DNA from: Magnetospirillum gryphiswaldense MSR-1 v2
GTDB taxonomy: Bacteria > Pseudomonadota > Alphaproteobacteria > Rhodospirillales > Magnetospirillaceae
Length of the DNA stretch: 64,000 bases
Assembly: GCF_000513295.1 (NCBI RefSeq)
Contig: NC_023065.1
Location: 868,001 to 932,000, forward strand
Direction: 5' to 3'
Shown: positions 19,140 through 28,837 of the stretch, piece by piece
How positions within the stretch are numbered: position 1 is the stretch's first letter
Layout: each line of letters begins with the position of its first letter
Made by a program: the position numbers and the translations under genes
Notes under the pieces: generated by a model
The model's input: the letters and a program-made list of their open reading frames with translations, nothing else
What the model was told of the DNA's origin: nothing
The model's database searches: none

Positions 19140-19942
19140 CTAGGCGTGCCGCCACACTTTGACGGCTGAAACAATCAAGATGATGGCCAGGGCCGGCAGC
19201 AATACCGCGTTGGGGACGGTTCCCAGGAGCTGACCGCCGATGAAGCTGCCCAGGATCGATCCGGCGGCCATGATCAGGACGAAGCCACGGTTGCGCCCCA
19301 GTACGGCGAAGCTTTGACTGCGGCTGTAGCGGGCGAATCCGACGATCATGGTCGGCAGACTGACCACCAAAGACAGACTGCCGGCCAGTTTGATGTCGAC
19401 CCCAAACAATAAAATCAGGGTGGGAATGAGCAATTCGCCGCCCGCCACCCCCATCAATGAGGCGACGACGCCAATCCCCAGCCCGGCGACGGCGCCGGCA
19501 CCGTATAGCGGCCAGCCATTCAGGCCACCCTGGCTGGGGCCAAGGTCATGGCCGAGCCACAGGATGAACGCCATGGCCACCAGCAAGAGGGCGATGATCC
19601 GGTAAAGCGTGGTCGATTTCAGCCGGGTCGCCCAGCCGGCTCCCAACCAGGCGCCCACCAGCGAGCCGGCCAACAGGTTGACGATCACCGCCCATTGTCC
19701 GATGACGTCCCCCACGGCACCGCCGTCGCGCGGAAGGGCAGGGCCGAGGCGACGACGATCAGGCTTTGCGCTTTATTCAGGATGACCGCGTCAAGGGCGC
19801 TGAACTTGAACAGGCCGATCAGCAGGGGGAGACGGAATTCGGCTCCCCCCAACCCGATCAGGCCGCCCAAGGTGCCGATGACGGCACCGCTGGCGAAGGT
19901 TTGTGACGGGGATTTGGTCAGGTTTGCGACACTGGCGGACAT
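19140..19942 (-). pseudogene. TauE/SafE-family permease, split by a frameshift
   Basis: Two overlapping frames together give one TauE/SafE anion (sulfite/sulfonate) exporter of about 267 residues. The N-terminal part (19685-19942) has the GGLIGLGGAEFRLPLL repeat motif and NKAQSLIVVASALPFR. The C-terminal part (19140-19715) has LLAGSLVGAWLGA, the second repeat GIGVVASLMGVAGGELLIP and the last membrane helices. The frame changes at a run of five C at 19709-19713 (five G on the coding strand). One extra G would restore a continuous reading through AVPWGDVIGQW. It is either a real inactivation, a phase-variable tract or a sequencing error. Confidence 0.85.
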
Positions 19943-19992
19943 GAAGCTTGTTCCAATGCGGTGGCTGCCAGCACTCTCGCAAGCCTCGTGCC

Positions 19993-21267
19993 TTATCCCT
20001 CCAGCTTTTTCAGCATGTCGGCGGTGATTAGGGTGATGCCCGATTCCGAGCGATAGAAGCGCTTGGCGTCCAGGGCCGGGTCTTCACCGGCGACCAGACC
20101 GGGGGGGATGACGCAGCCCTGGTCGACGATGCATTTCTGCAAGCGGGCGTGACGACCGATATCGCAATCGGGCAGCACCACCGAATCTTCCACCAAGCAA
20201 TAGGAATTGACGCGGACGTTGGAGTACAGCAACGACCGCCGCACCACCGCGCCCGAGATGATGCAGCCGCCCGAGACCATGGAATCCACCGCCATGCCGC
20301 GCCGGGTGTCGGAATCGAACACGAACTTGGCCGGCGGCAATTGCGCCTGATAGGTCCAGATCGGCCAGCTGTCGTCATAGATGTTCAAGGACGGCGTCAC
20401 CGTGGTCAGGTCGATATTGGCTTCCCAATAGGCATCGACGGTGCCGACATCGCGCCAGTAATGTTCACGCGCGCCGTCATGCATGACGCAGGAATGCTGG
20501 AAACGGTGGGCCAGCACCTTGTGGCGACCGATCAGCGACGGAATGATGTTCTTGCCGAAATCGTTCTCGGTGTCGCTTTGGTCGGAATCGATCTTCAACT
20601 GGTCGTACAGGAACTGGGCGTTGAAGATGTAGATGCCCATGCTGGCCAGGGCCTTGTCGGGTTTGCCGGGAACCGGCTGGGGATGGGCCGGCTTTTCGTC
20701 GAAGCGCACCACGTTGTCGGCATCGTCCACCGCCATGACGCCGAAACCGCTGGCGTCGGCCAGCGGCACCTCGATGCAGGCGACGGTGACGTCGGCGCCC
20801 TCGGCCAGATGATGGGCCAGCATCTTGCCGTAATCCATCTTGTAGACGTGGTCGCCGGCCAGGATCAGAACGAATTCCGGGTGGTGGGCGCGGATGATGT
20901 CCAGGTTCTGGAACACCGCGTCGGCGGTGCCCTTGTACCAGTTCTCGCCGTCGGTGCGCTGCTGCGCCGGCAACAGCTCGATGAATTCGTTGAACTCGCC
21001 GCGCAGGAAGCCCCAGCCGCGCTGGATGTGCTGGATCAGCGTATGGGCCTTGTACTGGGTCAGCACGCCGATGCGGCGGATGCCGGAATTGATGCAGTTG
21101 GACAGGGCGAAATCGATGATGCGGAACTTGCCGGCGAACGGCACCGCCGGCTTGGCATGCCAGTCGGTCAGCGATTTCAGGCGCGAGCCGCGCCCGCCGG
21201 CCAGGACCAGGGCCAGGGTGCGGCGCAGGCGGGGGTTGACGCTCAGATTATCGTTGGAAACGCTCAT
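19993..21267 (-). CDS. glgC: Glucose-1-phosphate adenylyltransferase
   Basis: This enzyme makes ADP-glucose from ATP and glucose-1-phosphate and is the committed step of bacterial glycogen synthesis. The 424 residues show the nucleotide-binding [15 protein letters not shown], the [15 protein letters not shown] substrate block, the [12 protein letters not shown] and [10 protein letters not shown] motifs, and a C-terminal left-handed helix region ([34 protein letters not shown]). The ATG at 21267 has GGGGGAGAA 5 bases upstream; a longer frame from 21420 is not supported. It is divergent from glgA-glk. Confidence 0.96.
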   Translation of the reverse strand: MSVSNDNLSVNPRLRRTLALVLAGGRGSRLKSLTDWHAKPAVPFAGKFRIIDFALSNCINSGIRRIGVLTQYKAHTLIQHIQRGWGFLRGEFNEFIELLPAQQRTDGENWYKGTADAVFQNLDIIRAHHPEFVLILAGDHVYKMDYGKMLAHHLAEGADVTVACIEVPLADASGFGVMAVDDADNVVRFDEKPAHPQPVPGKPDKALASMGIYIFNAQFLYDQLKIDSDQSDTENDFGKNIIPSLIGRHKVLAHRFQHSCVMHDGAREHYWRDVGTVDAYWEANIDLTTVTPSLNIYDDSWPIWTYQAQLPPAKFVFDSDTRRGMAVDSMVSGGCIISGAVVRRSLLYSNVRVNSYCLVEDSVVLPDCDIGRHARLQKCIVDQGCVIPPGLVAGEDPALDAKRFYRSESGITLITADMLKKLEG

Positions 21268-21431
21268 TTCGTTTCTCCCCCATTTTCTACTTTTTTGGTC
21301 AGCGGACGGTGCCACAGATTGCCGATGGGGGCAACCGCAGGGCTTGCTGGTCTGCCTTGCCGTAACCGCCTTTCGCCGATGCTCCGCTTGGGGTAGGCTT
21401 GGCCGGTGATTATCTGTCATAGGGACTTGTC

Positions 21432-22892
21432 ATGCGCGTCCTGTTCGCCGCCTCCGAAGTATTCCCGCTGGTCAAGACCGGGGGGTTGGCCGACGTGGCC
21501 GGCGCCTTGCCTGCAGCCCTGATCGCGGCCGGGCACGACGTGCGCGTGCTGCTGCCCGGTTATCCCCAGGCGATGGAACGGGCCGAGGGCAAGCGTCAGG
21601 TGGCCAGTTTCGGCGATCCCTTGGGCGTCGGGGCCGAGGTTCGGTTGGTTTCCGCCAAGCTGCCCGGTTCCGCCCTGCCGGTGTGGCTGCTGGATTGTCC
21701 GGCCCTCTACGCCCGCGACGGCGGTCCCTATGTGGATACCCAAGGCGCCGATTATGCCGACAATCCCTTGCGGTTCGGCCTGCTGTCGTGGGTGGCGGCG
21801 CGGCTGTGCATGGCCGATTCTCCGGTCAAGTGGCGCCCGCAGGTGCTGCATTGCCATGATTGGCAGACCGGTCTGGCCCCGGCCTATCTGCGGGCATGGC
21901 AGCCGGAAAAGCCGCCAGCCACGGTGTTCACCATCCACAACATCGCCTATCAGGGTCAGTTCCCGGCCGAGTGGCTGCCGCGCCTGGGCCTGCCTTGGGA
22001 GATGTTCACCCCCGATGGGCTGGAATATTGGGGCGATCTGTCGTTCCTGAAGGCTGGCTTGGTCTATGCCGACAAACTGACCACGGTCAGCCCGCGCTAT
22101 GCCCGTGAAATCCAGACTCCCGGCTTCGGCTGTGGCCTGGACGGGGTGTTGATGGGACGGGCCGGCGATCTGACCGGCATCCTGAATGGGGCCGATTACG
22201 GCGTTTGGAATCCGGCCACCGACAGCCATCTGGTCCAGACCTATCCGCCCCGCGACCACCGCACCGGCAAGGCGGTCAACAAGGCGGCGTTGCAACAGGC
22301 GCTGGGGTTGGACAAGGATGATCTGGCGCCGCTTCTGGTCATCGTCAGCCGGCTGACCGACCAGAAGGGCATGGACATGGTGCTGTCGACCCTGCCGGCC
22401 ATCTTGCGCCAAGGGGCGCAGCTGGCGGTGTTGGGGGCCGGTGACCGGTCGTTGGAGCAGGGTTTCCAGTCGGCCGCCGCCGGCTCGCCCAAGCGCATGA
22501 GCGTCACCATCGGTTATTCCGAGGAACTGGCGCACCGCCTGCTCGCCGCCGGTGATATCCTGGTGATGCCGTCGCGGTTCGAGCCCTGCGGCCTGACCCA
22601 GTTCTATGCCATGCGCTATGGCACGGTGCCGCTGGTTCATGCCACCGGCGGTCTGGCCGACACGGTGATGGATTGCAGTTATGACGGTCTGGTCACCGGC
22701 ACCGGCACCGGTTTCGTTTTCGAACACGCCAATGCCGGTGCCTTCCAATGGTGCGTCGAGCGGGCCATCACCGCTTTCCACAGCCCGGATCAATGGGGCC
22801 GTATCCAGGCCGCCGGTATCGCCCAGGATTTCGGCTGGGATCGTTCCGCCGCCCGCTATGGCGCTCTTTATGCCGACATGGTGGACGCATGA
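21432..22892 (+). CDS. glgA: Glycogen synthase (ADP-glucose)
   Basis: GT5-family glycosyltransferase that extends alpha-1,4-glucan from ADP-glucose. The 486 residues start with the family signature MRVLFAASEVFPLVKTGGLADV (KTGGL binds ADP-glucose). Other blocks are HCHDWQTGLAP, FTIHNIAYQGQFP, LNGADYGVWNP, SRLTDQKGMDM and the SRFEPCGLTQFYAMRYGT loop. Its TGA overlaps the ATG of glk (ATGA), so translation is coupled. With glgC and glk it links free glucose to glycogen; branching and debranching genes are not in the window. Confidence 0.96.
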   Translation: MRVLFAASEVFPLVKTGGLADVAGALPAALIAAGHDVRVLLPGYPQAMERAEGKRQVASFGDPLGVGAEVRLVSAKLPGSALPVWLLDCPALYARDGGPYVDTQGADYADNPLRFGLLSWVAARLCMADSPVKWRPQVLHCHDWQTGLAPAYLRAWQPEKPPATVFTIHNIAYQGQFPAEWLPRLGLPWEMFTPDGLEYWGDLSFLKAGLVYADKLTTVSPRYAREIQTPGFGCGLDGVLMGRAGDLTGILNGADYGVWNPATDSHLVQTYPPRDHRTGKAVNKAALQQALGLDKDDLAPLLVIVSRLTDQKGMDMVLSTLPAILRQGAQLAVLGAGDRSLEQGFQSAAAGSPKRMSVTIGYSEELAHRLLAAGDILVMPSRFEPCGLTQFYAMRYGTVPLVHATGGLADTVMDCSYDGLVTGTGTGFVFEHANAGAFQWCVERAITAFHSPDQWGRIQAAGIAQDFGWDRSAARYGALYADMVDA

Positions 22893-23839
22893 GCCTGTCG
22901 CTGATCGCCGATATGGGCGGCACCAATGTGCGTTTCGCCCTGGTCGATGATGCGGGCGTCATCGGTCCCGACATGGTCATGCAATGTGCCGATTTCGCCG
23001 GTCCCGACGACGCGGCGCAGGCTTTTCTGGCGGCGCGCGACGGCGCCCGGCCCGAGCGCGGCGCCTTCGCCGTGGCTTCGCCCATCACCGGCGACATGGT
23101 CGAGATGACCAATTCCGCCTGGCGCTTTTCCGTCCACCACGTGCAGCGGCAATTGGGGTTGTCGTCCTTGCGGGTGGTCAACGACTTTACCGCCACGGCG
23201 CTGTCGGTGCCCCATCTGGGGCCGTCCCATCTGCTGAAGCTGGGCGGGGCCGAGCCGGTAGCCGGTGCTCCCATCGCCGTGCTGGGGCCGGGCACCGGCC
23301 TGGGGGTGTCGGGACTGGTGATGGGCGGCGACGGGCGCTGGCAGGCCCTGGCCACCGAAGGCGGTCACGTCACCATGGCCGCCACCGACGATTTTGAGGC
23401 GGCGGTATTGGCGCAATTGCGCCGGCGTTTTGGCCATGTCTCGGCCGAGCGGGTGCTGTCGGGACCGGGATTGCTGAATTTATACGAGGCGGTGGCGGCG
23501 TTGCAGGGCAGTCCGGCGTCCTATTCCACCGCCGAGGCGGTCTCCAGCCATGGCCTGGACGGGTCGTGCCCGTTGTGCCGGCAGGCGCTGTCCCTGTTCT
23601 TCGTCATGTTGGGGAGTGTGGCCGGCAATCTGGCGCTGACCTTGGGCGCGCGCGGCGGCGTCTATGTGGCCGGTGGTATCTTGCCGCGCATGGCCCAGGC
23701 CTTTTTCGCCTCTGACTTCCGCCGCCGGTTCGAGGCCAAGGGACGTTTTGCCGGCTATCTGTCGGCTGTGCCCACTTGGCTGGTCACCCACCCGGAACCG
23801 GCCTTCGCCGGCTTGGCGGCGCTTACTTCTGAAGGCTGA
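22889..23839 (+). CDS. glk: Glucokinase
   Basis: Phosphorylates glucose with ATP to glucose-6-phosphate. The 316 residues belong to the Glk (ROK-unrelated, proteobacterial) family: LIADMGGTNVRFALV phosphate loop, FAVASPITGDMVEMTN, RVVNDFTATALSVPHL, GPGTGLGVSGLV, ATEGGHVTM and the RVLSGPGLLNLY segment. The start at 22889 overlaps the stop of glgA. The 3' end overlaps by 17 bases the end of a small membrane-protein gene on the opposite strand. Confidence 0.94.
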   Translation: MSLSLIADMGGTNVRFALVDDAGVIGPDMVMQCADFAGPDDAAQAFLAARDGARPERGAFAVASPITGDMVEMTNSAWRFSVHHVQRQLGLSSLRVVNDFTATALSVPHLGPSHLLKLGGAEPVAGAPIAVLGPGTGLGVSGLVMGGDGRWQALATEGGHVTMAATDDFEAAVLAQLRRRFGHVSAERVLSGPGLLNLYEAVAALQGSPASYSTAEAVSSHGLDGSCPLCRQALSLFFVMLGSVAGNLALTLGARGGVYVAGGILPRMAQAFFASDFRRRFEAKGRFAGYLSAVPTWLVTHPEPAFAGLAALTSEG

Positions 23840-23990
23840 CCGTTTTGGTAATGTGGGCCAGCTTTTCCGGGTGAACGAAGCCGTTGGCCGGGGAAAAGGC
23901 GACGGCCAAGGCGATGGCGGTGGCATAAAGCGCGCCAAGGGCGATGGCTCGCAAGGCGGCTTCGCCGGAAGTAAGGGACACGGGGGGCAT
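23823..23990 (-). CDS. Small single-pass membrane protein
   Basis: A 55-residue open frame with codon use like its neighbours. It begins MPPVSLTSGEAALRAIAL, has one hydrophobic helix (about residues 12-34, ALGALYATAIALAVAF) and a short soluble tail containing HPEKLAHITKTVSLQK. It overlaps the 3' end of glk by 17 bases on the other strand and has its own AT-rich upstream region with an inverted repeat at 24017. No family was recognised. The hydrophobic segment and upstream region make it more likely real than chance, but this is not certain. Confidence 0.5.
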   Translation of the reverse strand: MPPVSLTSGEAALRAIALGALYATAIALAVAFSPANGFVHPEKLAHITKTVSLQK

Positions 23991-24016
23991 GGCTGTCCGT
24001 TCAAAGGTATTAAACT

Positions 24017-24030
24017 TATACTGTCGTATA
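24017..24030. promoter_or_regulatory. AT-rich inverted repeat between divergent genes
   Basis: TATAC-N4-GTATA lies 27 bases upstream of the small membrane-protein start and 143 bases upstream of the hemerythrin-fusion gene, in an AT-rich stretch that is unusual in this window. It could be an operator or part of a promoter. Confidence 0.35.
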
Positions 24031-24172
24031 TGATAAATGAGCTTTCCGGGTCAAGAGCTAAAGTTGCCTTGCCGCCACTTGTTTAGGACACGGCGCCCTT
24101 GCCTTAAGCATTGAGTTGCTGCGCACACGAGTAAGTCCTAGCATAGGGGTGGGGAAGGAACGGGGACGTTTT

Positions 24173-26791
24173 ATGGGTTCTATTCGTAAGATCGAGGTAA
24201 CCACCGGCGTTTGGTGGGTCGAGGTCGCCGCCGCTAATTTGCGGATATTGTGCGGCTGCCCGGCGGACGTGGTGAAGCACCTGATGAAGCGTGGCCTGAT
24301 CGCCCCCGCGGAATGTGCCGGTATCGCCTATGAGACCGGCCCCAATGCCATCTTGCTGTCCGACGTCATGGTGCAAAACGGTACTTTCGCCAATCTGGGC
24401 GAATTTCCGGTGCTGCAGATGCTGTACCGCCAGGGCATGATCATCCCCGATCATCCGGGCAATACCGGGGAAAAGCCGCTGCTGATCGGCTCGGCCGAGC
24501 AGGTGCGCGCCCAGCTTCAATATATCTATCGCGGCAATTATGGACTGATCAGCGAGGACGAGCTGATCGAGGCGGGGGCTTCAGCGCAGCAGGCCAAGGA
24601 TCTGATGCGGATGAAGCTGAAATTCGCTTTCGGCCGCATCCGTCATCCGCAGGAATTGCTGGATATCCTGACGGTGGACGCCGAACCGGTGGCCATTCGC
24701 GGCGGTGTCACCATCCGTCGAGTGCGCCTCAATACCTTCGAGATCTGTTACGGCGGCGATTGCGTCACCGTCGATTTGACCCTGCCGCCGTTCGAGACCT
24801 ATGAATGCCCCTATCCCCTGGGCTTCTACAACATGCAGCGGGAATACTTTTCCGTCGTCCATTCGGGCGAGGGTGACGGCTGGGACATCAACCGTCCGAG
24901 CATGAGCTCGATCCTGATGTTCCAGGGTCGGGTCTATCTGATCGATGCCGGCCCCAACATTCTGTTCACCCTGGATGCGCTGGGCATCGGCGTCAACGAG
25001 ATCGACGGCATCTTCCACACCCATTCGCACGACGATCATTTTTCCGGCCTGACCACGCTGATCCGCGCCGATCACCGCATCAAGTATTTCGCCACGCCGC
25101 TGGTGCGCGCCTCGGTGTCGCGCAAGATGGCGGCGCTTCTGTCCATCGAGCCTTCGGCCTTCGCCGATTACTTTGAATGTCACGATCTGGTGGAAGGCGA
25201 ATGGAACGAGGTTGACGGCCTGGAAGTGCGGCCGTTGTTTTCGCCCCATCCGGTGGAAACCACCATGTTCATGTTCCGCGCGCCGTGGGAGGACGGTTAC
25301 CGCACCTATGCCCATTGGGCCGATGTCTGCCGCCTTGAAGTGCTGCGCAGTTTCGTCACCGACGATGCCGACGCGCCGGGTATCTCCCAGGCCATGTACC
25401 TGAACGTGACCGCGGCCTATGCGCTGCCCGCCAACGTCAAGAAGGTGGATGTGGGCGGCGGCATGATCCATGGCGACGCCTATGATTTCCGCGATGACCG
25501 TTCGGGCAAGGTGATTCTGGCCCATACGTCGGGTCGCAACACGGTGGCGCAAAAGGCCATCGGCTCGACCGCATCGTTCGGCAATGTCGACGTGCTGATC
25601 CCGTCCAACCACGATTTCATCTGGCGTTCGGCCTATGAATTGCTGCTGGCCTATTTCCCCGAAATCCGCCACCACCAATTGCGGGTCTTGCTCAACAATC
25701 CGGTCGAGACCTTCAATCCCGGCACCATTTTGGTCAAGGAGCGGCGCCCGGCGGATTTCATCTATCTGCTGCTGTCGGGCAGTGTCGAATCGCTGCATAT
25801 CGAAGGCGGTGCCCGTTCGGTACTGTCGGCGGGGGCCATGATCGGCGAGTTGTTCGCCTTGTTCGATGCCCCGGTCACCGAAACCTATCGGGCCATCGGC
25901 TTCGTCAAGGCGTTGCGCATTCCGGCGTCGCTTTATCAGGATTTCGTCCGTCGCAACGATCTGTCGGCGGCCATCACCCGTATTTTCGAGAACCGCCAGT
26001 TCCTGCAACGCACCTGGCTGTTCGGCGAGGTGGTATCCACCCGCACCCTGAACCGGCTGGCCAAGGAAATGACCCTGAGCCGTATCCCCGTGGGCGAAAC
26101 CATCGATATCGGCCCCGAATCGGTGGCTCTGGTGATTTCCGGCCAGGTGGGGCGCTATCTGGGCGAGCAGCAGGTGGAAATCTTGCGCTCGGGCGATTTC
26201 TTCGGCGAGGAATTGTCCATTTTCTGGACGCCGTCCATGTTCCGGCTGAAGGCGCTGACGGCGACCGAGGTGTTCTTGGTTCCCGCCGGTCTGCTGGCCG
26301 GCATCCCCTCGGTGCGATGGAAGCTGTTCGAGGCGTCGGGCCGGCGCATGACCTCGATCTTCGAGGGTGACCACAGCGGCAATGGCGGGCTGCTGCACTG
26401 GCGCGAGGAATACCGCGTCGATGTGCTGCGTCTGGACACCCAGCACCGACGCATGTTCGAACAGGCCAATTCCATTCTGGAAGCCATCCAGGCCGGTCAG
26501 GGTGTGGATGATATCCTGTCGCTGCTGGATTCCATGAACGAATACGCCCATTACCATTTCGGCGAGGAAGAGGCGCTGATGGTCCGCTACGCCTATCCGC
26601 AGGCCGAGGCCCACCGCGAACACCACGCCCAATTGTCGCAGCAATTGCTGGACATGCGTCAGACCTTCAAGGATGCCAGCGACATCACCCAGGTGGATTT
26701 CCTACCCTTCCTGCAAACCTGGCTGGTCGGGCACATCACCGGCGAGGACCGGCTTTATACCGAATTCCTCAACGGCAAGGGCGTTTATTAA
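24173..26791 (+). CDS. Metallo-beta-lactamase / double cyclic-nucleotide-binding / hemerythrin fusion protein
   Basis: An 872-residue soluble protein. Residues 1-215 are an unassigned N-terminal region. Residues about 220-500 form a metallo-beta-lactamase-fold domain with the metal motif HSHDDH (H284, H286, D288, H289; HxHxDH) and later His residues in SPHPVE, LAHTSGR and SNHDF. Two CRP-like cyclic-nucleotide-binding domains follow (about 510-615, with GAMIGELFALFDAPV, and 635-735, with SGDFFGEELSIFW). Residues 740-872 are a bacteriohemerythrin with all expected ligands: DTQHRRMF, HYHFGEEE, HREHHAQL and HITGEDRLY. The ATG at 24173 has AAGGAA upstream. It may couple O2 or redox binding and a nucleotide signal to a hydrolase. 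Substrate unknown. Confidence 0.88.
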   Translation: MGSIRKIEVTTGVWWVEVAAANLRILCGCPADVVKHLMKRGLIAPAECAGIAYETGPNAILLSDVMVQNGTFANLGEFPVLQMLYRQGMIIPDHPGNTGEKPLLIGSAEQVRAQLQYIYRGNYGLISEDELIEAGASAQQAKDLMRMKLKFAFGRIRHPQELLDILTVDAEPVAIRGGVTIRRVRLNTFEICYGGDCVTVDLTLPPFETYECPYPLGFYNMQREYFSVVHSGEGDGWDINRPSMSSILMFQGRVYLIDAGPNILFTLDALGIGVNEIDGIFHTHSHDDHFSGLTTLIRADHRIKYFATPLVRASVSRKMAALLSIEPSAFADYFECHDLVEGEWNEVDGLEVRPLFSPHPVETTMFMFRAPWEDGYRTYAHWADVCRLEVLRSFVTDDADAPGISQAMYLNVTAAYALPANVKKVDVGGGMIHGDAYDFRDDRSGKVILAHTSGRNTVAQKAIGSTASFGNVDVLIPSNHDFIWRSAYELLLAYFPEIRHHQLRVLLNNPVETFNPGTILVKERRPADFIYLLLSGSVESLHIEGGARSVLSAGAMIGELFALFDAPVTETYRAIGFVKALRIPASLYQDFVRRNDLSAAITRIFENRQFLQRTWLFGEVVSTRTLNRLAKEMTLSRIPVGETIDIGPESVALVISGQVGRYLGEQQVEILRSGDFFGEELSIFWTPSMFRLKALTATEVFLVPAGLLAGIPSVRWKLFEASGRRMTSIFEGDHSGNGGLLHWREEYRVDVLRLDTQHRRMFEQANSILEAIQAGQGVDDILSLLDSMNEYAHYHFGEEEALMVRYAYPQAEAHREHHAQLSQQLLDMRQTFKDASDITQVDFLPFLQTWLVGHITGEDRLYTEFLNGKGVY

Positions 26792-27971
26792 GCCAGCGCC
26801 CCGCCGCCTGTCCGGCGGCGTGTCCGGTGGCGAAACAGGCGGTCAGCAGATAGCCGCCGGTGGGGGCTTCCCAATCCAGCATTTCGCCCGCCGCGAAAAT
26901 GCCGGGGCGCGAGACCAGCATCAGATTTTCATCCACCGCGTCGAAGCGCAATCCGCCCGCCGTGCTGATGGCCTCGGCCAGCGGGCGCGGCGATTTCAGC
27001 ACCAGTGGCACGGCCTTCAAGCTGGCGGCATCGGTCAGGCTTGCCGGCGGCAGGCCTTCCCGCGCCAATCCGGCGGCGACGCCCTTGAGCCCGGCCTGAC
27101 GTTCCAGGTGATTGGCCAGCGAGCGGCTACCTTGCGGGCGGGCCAGGGCAGCGGCCAGTTTCTCGGTGCTCCAATCCGGTTTCAAATCCAGGCGCAACAC
27201 CGCTTGGCCGTGGTTTTCGATGGCATCGCGCAAGGGGGCTGACAGGGCATAGACGGCGCTGCCTTCGATGCCGGTGTCGGTGATGACGAATTCGCCCTTC
27301 AGCTTTCTGTCGCCGAATTCAAGCCCCACCGCCTTGACCGGGGCGCCGGCGAAACGCTGGCGGAAATGTGGGCTCCACTCCACGTCGAAGCCGCAATTGG
27401 CCGGGCGGAACGGCGCCAGCGGTAGACCATTCAAGGCCTCGGTCCAGGTGCCGTCGCTGCCCAGGCGGGGCCAGGAGGCGCCGCCCACGGCCAGGATGGC
27501 GGCAGGGGCGGTGACGCGGATTTCCCCCGTGGGGGTGAGGAAACGATGGGCGCCGGTTTCGTCCCAGCCCTGCCAACGATGGTGGGTGAACAAGTGCACC
27601 CCCAAGCCGCCCAAACGCCTTAGCCAGGCGCGCAGCAAGGGCGCCGCCTTGAAATCGGTGGGGAACACCCGGCCCGACGAGCCGACAAAGGTTTCCACCC
27701 CCAAGCTGGCGGCCCAGTCGCGCAGGTGTTGCGGGCCGAAGGTGCGCAGACTGGGGGCCAACACGGCGGCGCGGTCGCCGAAGCGGCCGAGAAACGCGTC
27801 GAAGGGTTCGGAATGCGTCAGGTTCAGCCCGCCGATGCCGGCGCGCAGGAATTTGCGGGCCGGGCTGGGCATGGCATCGAACACGGCCACCCGCCGTCCG
27901 CTTTGGCCCAGGACTTCCGCCGCCATCAATCCGGCCGGGCCGGCGCCGATGATCACCACGTCGTATTGCAT
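26769..27971 (-). CDS. HI0933/BaiN-like flavoprotein (NAD(P)/FAD-dependent oxidoreductase)
   Basis: A 400-residue flavoprotein with an N-terminal Rossmann motif (VVIIGAGPAGLMAAEVL), the family segment RKFLRAGIGGLNLTHSE, ILAVGGASWPRLGSDG and a C-terminal FAD motif GIFAAGEMLDWEAPTGGYLL. The true start is the ATG at 27971 just before the Rossmann fold; the longer frame is spurious. The 3' end overlaps the hemerythrin-fusion gene by 23 bases. The substrate is not known; members are often annotated as aminoacetone oxidase-like or BaiN-like without experimental support. Confidence 0.88.
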   Translation of the reverse strand: MQYDVVIIGAGPAGLMAAEVLGQSGRRVAVFDAMPSPARKFLRAGIGGLNLTHSEPFDAFLGRFGDRAAVLAPSLRTFGPQHLRDWAASLGVETFVGSSGRVFPTDFKAAPLLRAWLRRLGGLGVHLFTHHRWQGWDETGAHRFLTPTGEIRVTAPAAILAVGGASWPRLGSDGTWTEALNGLPLAPFRPANCGFDVEWSPHFRQRFAGAPVKAVGLEFGDRKLKGEFVITDTGIEGSAVYALSAPLRDAIENHGQAVLRLDLKPDWSTEKLAAALARPQGSRSLANHLERQAGLKGVAAGLAREGLPPASLTDAASLKAVPLVLKSPRPLAEAISTAGGLRFDAVDENLMLVSRPGIFAAGEMLDWEAPTGGYLLTACFATGHAAGQAAGRWLNKRPCR

Positions 27972-28048
27972 GATGCTTTCATACGATTGATTGGGCTGGG
28001 CTGTCACCTGCTCTTGCCCTTTTCCTCGGCTTGCGCCACTTTCTGTGC

Positions 28049-28837
28049 ATGAGCCTGATGGAAGAAATTTACGGCACCCTCGTCGAGCGCAAGACCATGG
28101 CCGTGTGGTTCTTGGGGCAAAACGGCTGGGCCATCCGATCCCCCGCCGGTAAGGTGGTGATCGTCGATCCCTACCTGTCGGATTCGTGCAATCCGTCGCG
28201 GCGCGGCCTTGATCTGGCGCGGCAGGTGCCCATCCCCATTTTGCCCCAGGATCTGCGCGCCGACATGCTGGTGTGCACCCATTCGCACAAGGACCATGCC
28301 GACCCGGAAACCCTGTGCCTCGCCTGTCAGGCCGGGCGCATCGGCGGCTTTCTCGGTCCGGCGCAAACCCAGGCGCTGTTCGCCGACGCCGGCGCACCGC
28401 CCGAGGATTGCCTGCTGACCTGGCCCGGCGACGTGGTGGAGTTGGACGACATCCGTCTGCACGGCACCTTCGCCCTGCCCACCGATACCAGCGACCAGAC
28501 TCATATGGGCTTTGTCGTCGAGGTGGATGACGGGCCGAAATTCTGGATCACCGGCGATACCGCCTGGTGCGATCTGCTGGCCGAATCGGGCGGACAGCAC
28601 CAGCTTGACGCCATGGCCGTGTGCATCAACGGCGGCTATGCCAATCTGTCCCATTGGCAGGCGGCGGAACTGGCCATGCGCGTCAATCCGCGTCTGGCCA
28701 TTCCGTGTCATTGGGACATGTTCGCCGACAATTCCTGCGACCCGCGCATGTTCGCCGCCAGCCTGACCGTCAAGGGCATCGGCGAGAAGTATTGTCTGGC
28801 TGAGCATGGCAAGAAGCTGGTGATCGGCACCGAGTGA
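28049..28837 (+). CDS. UlaG-like metallo-beta-lactamase-fold hydrolase
   Basis: A 262-residue hydrolase with the metal motif THSHKDH (HxHxDH), a preceding VVIVDPYLSD block, ITGDTAWCDLL and a C-terminal IPCHWDMF. This pattern is like L-ascorbate-6-phosphate lactonase UlaG and related enzymes. No ascorbate transport or utilisation gene is near, so the natural substrate is open. The ATG at 28049 is preferred to 28031. It is divergent from the flavoprotein and convergent with the RND gene, with no intergenic space. Confidence 0.85.
   Translation: MSLMEEIYGTLVERKTMAVWFLGQNGWAIRSPAGKVVIVDPYLSDSCNPSRRGLDLARQVPIPILPQDLRADMLVCTHSHKDHADPETLCLACQAGRIGGFLGPAQTQALFADAGAPPEDCLLTWPGDVVELDDIRLHGTFALPTDTSDQTHMGFVVEVDDGPKFWITGDTAWCDLLAESGGQHQLDAMAVCINGGYANLSHWQAAELAMRVNPRLAIPCHWDMFADNSCDPRMFAASLTVKGIGEKYCLAEHGKKLVIGTE

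Noticed and set aside
21417-22793. 458-residue leftward open frame over glgA
   Set aside because: Antisense shadow; glgA has all family motifs.
24581-26644. 687-residue leftward open frame inside the hemerythrin fusion gene
   Set aside because: Arginine/histidine-rich translation with no domain; shadow of the real gene.
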